Source: Verrucomicrobiia bacterium (GTDB lineage: Bacteria > Verrucomicrobiota > Verrucomicrobiia > Verrucomicrobiales > DEV007). From it: a DNA stretch of 38,300 bases. Under the pieces are notes generated by a model that had not been told where the DNA came from, searched no databases, and was given only the letters and a program-made list of their open reading frames with translations. Shown piece after piece: positions 34,414 to 38,300 of this stretch. Positions within the stretch are counted from its first letter, which is position 1; each line of letters opens with the position of its first letter. The DNA lies in NCBI GenBank assembly GCA_020440025.1, contig JAGROX010000005.1, positions 1 through 38,300 on the forward strand. Direction: 5' to 3'. The translations under genes and the position numbers were made by a program.

Positions 34414-36543
34414 GTGAAATCCCTCAAATTTTTGGTTTCGAAGGTCGCCGGCATCTGCGCGGCGATGATTGTCTCTGGCACCTCTTTTAGTGTGATCGCA
34501 GCGGACGGCGATGCGGAGACCTACGACCTCGTCATCTACGGCGGCACCTCGGCGGGCGTCATTGCTGCCGTGCAAGCGAAAAAACTCGGCAAGTCAGCCG
34601 TCATCGTCGGCCCCGACATTCATCTCGGTGGACTTTCCGCCGGTGGACTTGGCTGGACCGATACCGGCAACAAAGCCGTCATCGGCGGGCTGGCGCGTGA
34701 TTTTTATCATCGCATTTGGAAGGAGTATCAGAAGGAAGAAACCTGGAAGTGGCAGAAACACGACGAATACGGCAACAAAGGCCAGGGCACCGCAGCCATG
34801 GATGGCGAGAATCGCACCATGTGGATTTTCGAACCCAGCGTCGCGGAGAAAGTCTTCGAAGATTACGTCAAGGAATTCGAAATTCCCGTTCACCGGGACG
34901 AATACCTCGATCGGAACAAAGGCGTGAAAAAAGAAGCGGGCCGCATCGTCTCCATCACCATGCTGAGCGGCAGAACCTTCGCCGGAAAGATGTTCATGGA
35001 CGCCACCTACGAGGGCGACCTCATGGCCACTGCCGGAGTGGACTATCACGTCGGCCGCGAAGGTCGCGACGTTTATGGCGAGGAGTGGAACGGCGTTCAG
35101 ACGGGCGTTCTCCATCATCGCCATCACTTCGGTGCCGTCGACCAGCCCATCAGCCCTTACAAGATTCCCGGCGATCCCTCCAGCGGCGTGCTGCCCCGCA
35201 TTTCTGCCGAACACCCGGGCGAAAAACACGCCGGAGACAACAAGGTGCAAGCCTACTGCTTCCGGATGTGTCTGACCGATCATCCCGAAAACCGGATCCC
35301 GTTTCCCAAGCCGGAAGGCTACGACCCGGCCCAATACGAACTGCTCGTCCGCATCTTCGAAGCCGGTTGGCGGGAGACCTTCGGCAAGTTCGATCCCCTG
35401 CCAAATCACAAGACCGACACCAACAATCACGGTCCGATGAGCACCGACAACATCGGCTACAACTACGACTACCCCGACGCGAGCTACGAGCGTCGCAAGG
35501 AGATCATCAAAGAACACGAGACCTATCAGATGGGCTGGCTCTATTTCATTGCCAACGATCCCCGTGTTCCCGAGGACGCGCAGAAAGAGATGCAACGCTG
35601 GGGTTTGCCCAAGGATGAATTCACCGACAACGGCAATTGGTCCCACCAACTCTACATTCGCGAGGCGCGCCGCATGATCGGTCACTTCGTGATGACGGAA
35701 TCCGAGCTTCAGAAAAAACGTCCCACGCCCGATTCAGTCGGGATGGGTTCCTACACCATCGATTCCCACAACGTGCAGCGCTACATCACCCCCGAGGGTT
35801 ACGTTCAAAACGAGGGCGACATCGGCGTCACCACCTACGGCCCCTACGAGATCGCCTATGGCTCGCTGATTCCCAAAAAGGAACAGTGCCAGAATCTTTT
35901 CGTGCCCGTCTGTGTCTCGAGTTCACACATCGCCTTTGGTTCCATCCGCATGGAGCCCGTCTTCATGATCCTCGGCCAGAGCGCCGCCACCGCCGCCGCG
36001 ATCGCCATCGACCGTGACCTCGCCGTGCAGGAGGTGCCCTACGAGAAACTCCGCGAGCGGATGCTGGCCGATGGACAGGTCCTAGAGTATGAAGGCGAGG
36101 TCTCCCGGTCCGGCGTCATGGAGAAAGATCTCGAAGGCATCGTTGTCGATGACTTGAAAGCCGAAAAAAGCGGCTCGTGGAAAACCAGCGGCGCGGCCAA
36201 GCAATACGTCGGCCATGGCTATCATCACGACGACAAAGTGGCCGACGGCAAATCGACCGTGACCTTTGAAACGACCCTACCGGAATCCGGCATCTATGAG
36301 GTCCGTTTTGCCTACCCGCAAAACAACAACCGCGCCAGCAACGTCCCCGTAACGGTGCATCATGCCGGTGGCGAAAAGACCGTGACCGTCAACGAACGCA
36401 AAGATCCGCCCATCGACGGTCTCTTTGTCTCGCTGGGTGAGTTCGAGTTCAAAGCCAATGCACCCGCCAAAGTTACGGTGATCAATGAGGGCACCGACGG
36501 CTATGTCGTCGTCGATGCCGTCCAGTGGATCAAAAAGGACTGA
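34414..36543 (+). CDS. FAD-dependent oxidoreductase with golvesin-like C-terminal domain
   Basis: The product has 709 residues from GTG at 34414, which gives a normal signal peptide (MKSLKFLVSKVAGICAAMIV, cleavage near IAA|DGD). The frame is open from a TTG at 34381, which I think is too early. The FAD-binding Rossmann motif is 'YDLVIYGGTSAGVIAAVQAKKLGKSAVIVGP', followed by 'HLGGLSAGGLGWTD', as in the PF12831-type FAD oxidoreductases common in this group. The end of the FAD domain is 'ILGQSAATAAAIAID'. Residues of about 585-709 form a beta-sandwich resembling the golvesin C-terminal domain ('GSWKTSGAAKQYVGHGYHHDD', 'VTFETTLPESGIYEVRFAYP', 'GYVVVDAVQWI'). Probably oxidises a periplasmic carbohydrate; substrate and electron acceptor unknown. 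Confidence 0.88.
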   Translation: MKSLKFLVSKVAGICAAMIVSGTSFSVIAADGDAETYDLVIYGGTSAGVIAAVQAKKLGKSAVIVGPDIHLGGLSAGGLGWTDTGNKAVIGGLARDFYHRIWKEYQKEETWKWQKHDEYGNKGQGTAAMDGENRTMWIFEPSVAEKVFEDYVKEFEIPVHRDEYLDRNKGVKKEAGRIVSITMLSGRTFAGKMFMDATYEGDLMATAGVDYHVGREGRDVYGEEWNGVQTGVLHHRHHFGAVDQPISPYKIPGDPSSGVLPRISAEHPGEKHAGDNKVQAYCFRMCLTDHPENRIPFPKPEGYDPAQYELLVRIFEAGWRETFGKFDPLPNHKTDTNNHGPMSTDNIGYNYDYPDASYERRKEIIKEHETYQMGWLYFIANDPRVPEDAQKEMQRWGLPKDEFTDNGNWSHQLYIREARRMIGHFVMTESELQKKRPTPDSVGMGSYTIDSHNVQRYITPEGYVQNEGDIGVTTYGPYEIAYGSLIPKKEQCQNLFVPVCVSSSHIAFGSIRMEPVFMILGQSAATAAAIAIDRDLAVQEVPYEKLRERMLADGQVLEYEGEVSRSGVMEKDLEGIVVDDLKAEKSGSWKTSGAAKQYVGHGYHHDDKVADGKSTVTFETTLPESGIYEVRFAYPQNNNRASNVPVTVHHAGGEKTVTVNERKDPPIDGLFVSLGEFEFKANAPAKVTVINEGTDGYVVVDAVQWIKKD

Positions 36544-36555
36544 GCCCATCACGCT

Positions 36556-37992
36556 ATGAAACCCCTCTTCAGCCTCGCCGTCTGTCTCTGCGCCACCGTC
36601 GCGAACTCCATCGCAGCCGCCGACAAACCCCACATCGTGCTTGTCATGGCCGATGACATGGGCTGGGGGCAAACCGGCTACTACGATCATCCGGTATTGA
36701 AGACACCCAACCTCGACGCCATGGCGGCCAACGGGTTACGGTTTGATCGCTTTTACGCCGGAGCGCCCAACTGTTCACCAACCCGCGCCAGCGTCATGAC
36801 CGGGCGTTCCAATGACCGCACCGGCGTCCTAAATCACGGCTACGCTCTGCATCGACAGGAAAGGACGGTCGCTCAAGCGCTTCGGGACGCCGGTTATGTG
36901 ACCGGACATTTTGGCAAGTGGCACCTCAACGGCTTGCGCGGTCCCGGCGTGCCCGTGCTCGCGAGTGACGATCACAACCCTGGCGAGTTCGGTTTCGATG
37001 AGTGGCTGTCGGTCACCAATTTTTTCGATCGGAATCCCATCCTCAGTCGCATGGGCGAGTTCGAAGAGTTCGAGGGTGACTCCTCCGAGATCGTGGTCGC
37101 CGAAGCGATGAAATTCATTGATCGCCACCGCGAGGGAGACCGCCCCACCTTCACCGTGATCTGGTATGGCACTCCCCACAGTCCATTTGTCGCGGGCGAA
37201 GACGACAAGTCGGCATTTGCCGATCTGGACAAAGGCTCGGCCAATCACTACGGCGAACTCGTCGCCATGGATCGCAGCATCGGCACCCTGCGCGCCGGGC
37301 TGAGAGAGTATGGGATCGAGGACAACACCCTCTTCTGGTTTTGCAGCGACAACGGCGGTCTCCCGGAAGTGAAGCCCGATTCCGTCGGTGGATTGAGAGG
37401 CCACAAGGGCTCGGTTTTCGAAGGCGGACTCCGGGTCCCTGCCATCATCGAATGGCCTTCTGTCATCACCGAACCCCGCATCACCTCGTATCCGGCGGCC
37501 ACCCTGGACATTTTTCCGACACTGGCAGAAGTCGTCGGCGCGCCGGACGACGCCCTGCTCGCCGTCCGCGATGGCCTCAGTCTGCGCCCGATGTTTACCC
37601 ATGAAATTGGACCTCGCGAGAAACCCATTCCTTTCCGCCACCAGGGACGCGCCGCGATCGTCGACAACCGCTACAAACTGCTCTCCGAAAAACCCGAAAA
37701 AGGCGAGTATCAGCTCTACGACCTCGAAGCGGATCCCAAGGAAACCACTGATCTCTCGACGGAGAAACCCGAGGTCGCCGCTCGCCTGCAAAAAGAACTG
37801 GAGACCTTCAGCGCCTCGGTCGATGCCAGCCAGACCGGAGCCGACTACCCCGAGGGCAAAGTCAATCCGGGCGAACCACCTTCGCGAAACTGGATGGAGA
37901 CTCCGGAATACGCGCCCTTCCTTGATGAGCTTCAGAAACGCCCGGAATACGCCCCTCGTCTCAAACCCGCCAAAAAGAAGGCGAAAAAATAG
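36556..37992 (+). CDS. Secreted sulfatase 6 (CSPTR type)
   Basis: The protein has 478 residues; signal peptide to about residue 21 (IAA|ADK). Motifs: '[20 protein letters not shown]', the formylglycine site Cys73-S-P-T-Arg77 followed by '[11 protein letters not shown]', '[10 protein letters not shown]', and '[11 protein letters not shown]'. It begins 12 bases after the FAD oxidoreductase stop, so it belongs to the same operon. The C-terminus is basic (470-478: KPAKKKAKK), like that of sulfatase 1. A 466-codon frame on the opposite strand covering this gene and the next is a shadow. Substrate unknown. Confidence 0.93.
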   Translation: MKPLFSLAVCLCATVANSIAAADKPHIVLVMADDMGWGQTGYYDHPVLKTPNLDAMAANGLRFDRFYAGAPNCSPTRASVMTGRSNDRTGVLNHGYALHRQERTVAQALRDAGYVTGHFGKWHLNGLRGPGVPVLASDDHNPGEFGFDEWLSVTNFFDRNPILSRMGEFEEFEGDSSEIVVAEAMKFIDRHREGDRPTFTVIWYGTPHSPFVAGEDDKSAFADLDKGSANHYGELVAMDRSIGTLRAGLREYGIEDNTLFWFCSDNGGLPEVKPDSVGGLRGHKGSVFEGGLRVPAIIEWPSVITEPRITSYPAATLDIFPTLAEVVGAPDDALLAVRDGLSLRPMFTHEIGPREKPIPFRHQGRAAIVDNRYKLLSEKPEKGEYQLYDLEADPKETTDLSTEKPEVAARLQKELETFSASVDASQTGADYPEGKVNPGEPPSRNWMETPEYAPFLDELQKRPEYAPRLKPAKKKAKK

Positions 37993-38004
37993 CCCCCGCT
38001 TCCC

Positions 38005-38300
38005 ATGCCTCGCTTTCTCCTTCTCGCGCTTGCCTCTCTCCTCGCCATTGCCGCGCCCACGAGTCAGGCGGCAAAGCCCAACATCATTGTCATCCTCGTT
38101 GATGATATGGGCTATGGTGATCCGGCTTGTTACAATCCTGAGTCGAAAATTCCGACGCCGAACATCAATCGCATCGCCGCCGAAGGCATGCGTTTCACCG
38201 ATGCCCACGCACCCGGTCCGCTTTGCCACATGTCACGCTATGGACTGATGACGGGACGTTTTCCTTTCCGAACCAACGTCAATGTCTGGCCCAAACAGCC
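38005..38300 (+). CDS. Secreted sulfatase 7, N-terminal part (cut by window end)
   Basis: The first 98 codons are present; the gene runs off the window. ATG at 38005 lies 12 bases after the sulfatase 6 stop. Signal peptide to about residue 22 (SQAA|KPN). 'IIVILVDDMGYGDPACYNPESKIPTPNINRIAAEGMRFTDAH' is the normal sulfatase start. The modification site is Cys74-H-M-S-Arg78, with methionine at the position that is proline or alanine in the other six. Cys and Arg are kept, and 'YGLMTGRFPFR' follows as usual. Whether a formylglycine-generating enzyme accepts this site is unclear. Confidence 0.88.
   Translation, partial: MPRFLLLALASLLAIAAPTSQAAKPNIIVILVDDMGYGDPACYNPESKIPTPNINRIAAEGMRFTDAHAPGPLCHMSRYGLMTGRFPFRTNVNVWPKQ

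Noticed and set aside
36829..38229. 466-codon minus-strand frame covering two sulfatase genes
   Set aside because: It spans the junction of two clear genes and has no domain of its own.
1..38300. CRISPR array, tRNA or rRNA genes, PEP-CTERM exosortase signals
   Set aside because: No regularly spaced repeats, no cloverleaf or rRNA-like sequence, and no PEP plus hydrophobic C-terminus was seen; several proteins end in lysines instead.

Overview
The window looks like a chromosomal segment from a Verrucomicrobiota-like bacterium; Planctomycetota is the main alternative. The evidence is the gene content: seven secreted sulfatases, three PVC-type 'membrane-bound dehydrogenase' proteins (beta-propeller plus HEAT repeats plus a redox domain), a Tat-exported DUF1501 protein, a DUF1080 protein, a golvesin-tailed FAD oxidoreductase and a PQQ-like propeller. 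Nearly every large product starts with a signal peptide, so most of the window encodes periplasmic or surface machinery, probably for sulfated polysaccharides. No taxonomic marker gene other than EngB is present, so the assignment is an inference.

Layout. 1-2793 is an accessory, scarred region. It holds an HNH endonuclease, a truncated and nonsense-mutated copy of the start of the SGNH gene found at 8584, and a group II intron remnant on the minus strand whose maturase gene is fused to that copy. 2794-8342 is an unusual set of secreted proteins: an unknown protein translationally coupled to a CsgG/TolB-N-like protein, facing a 1204-residue protein that seems to carry two similar N-terminal domains. 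8584-12404 is an SGNH-like gene coupled to a propeller dehydrogenase ending in an azurin-like copper domain. 12424-13935 is a DUF2809 membrane protein and an acetyl-xylan-esterase-like hydrolase, both on the minus strand. 14101-17367 is a second dehydrogenase with the SGNH-like domain fused at its N-terminus and cytochrome c at its C-terminus. 17453-24803 is a run of five sulfatases. 24937-29478 is a 1513-residue ThuA/F5-8C/dehydrogenase/HEAT/cytochrome c protein. 29517-30149 is the housekeeping GTPase EngB. 30351-32045 is DUF1501 and DUF3817. 32113-38300 is a tight operon of DUF1080, PQQ-like propeller, FAD oxidoreductase and two more sulfatases, the last cut by the window end.

How it may work together. 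The sulfatases would remove sulfate esters from glycans outside the cytoplasm. The oxidoreductases (propeller plus heme or copper, FAD) could oxidise the released sugars and pass electrons to a periplasmic carrier. DUF1080 proteins belong to a family linked to 3-keto-glycoside cleavage. Substrates cannot be read from the sequence.

The most notable non-coding signal is a tandem pair of 13-bp boxes with an exact 22-bp period. It occurs upstream of two of the dehydrogenase units and at the very edge of the duplicated pseudogene. It is a candidate operator. No tRNA, rRNA or CRISPR array was seen.
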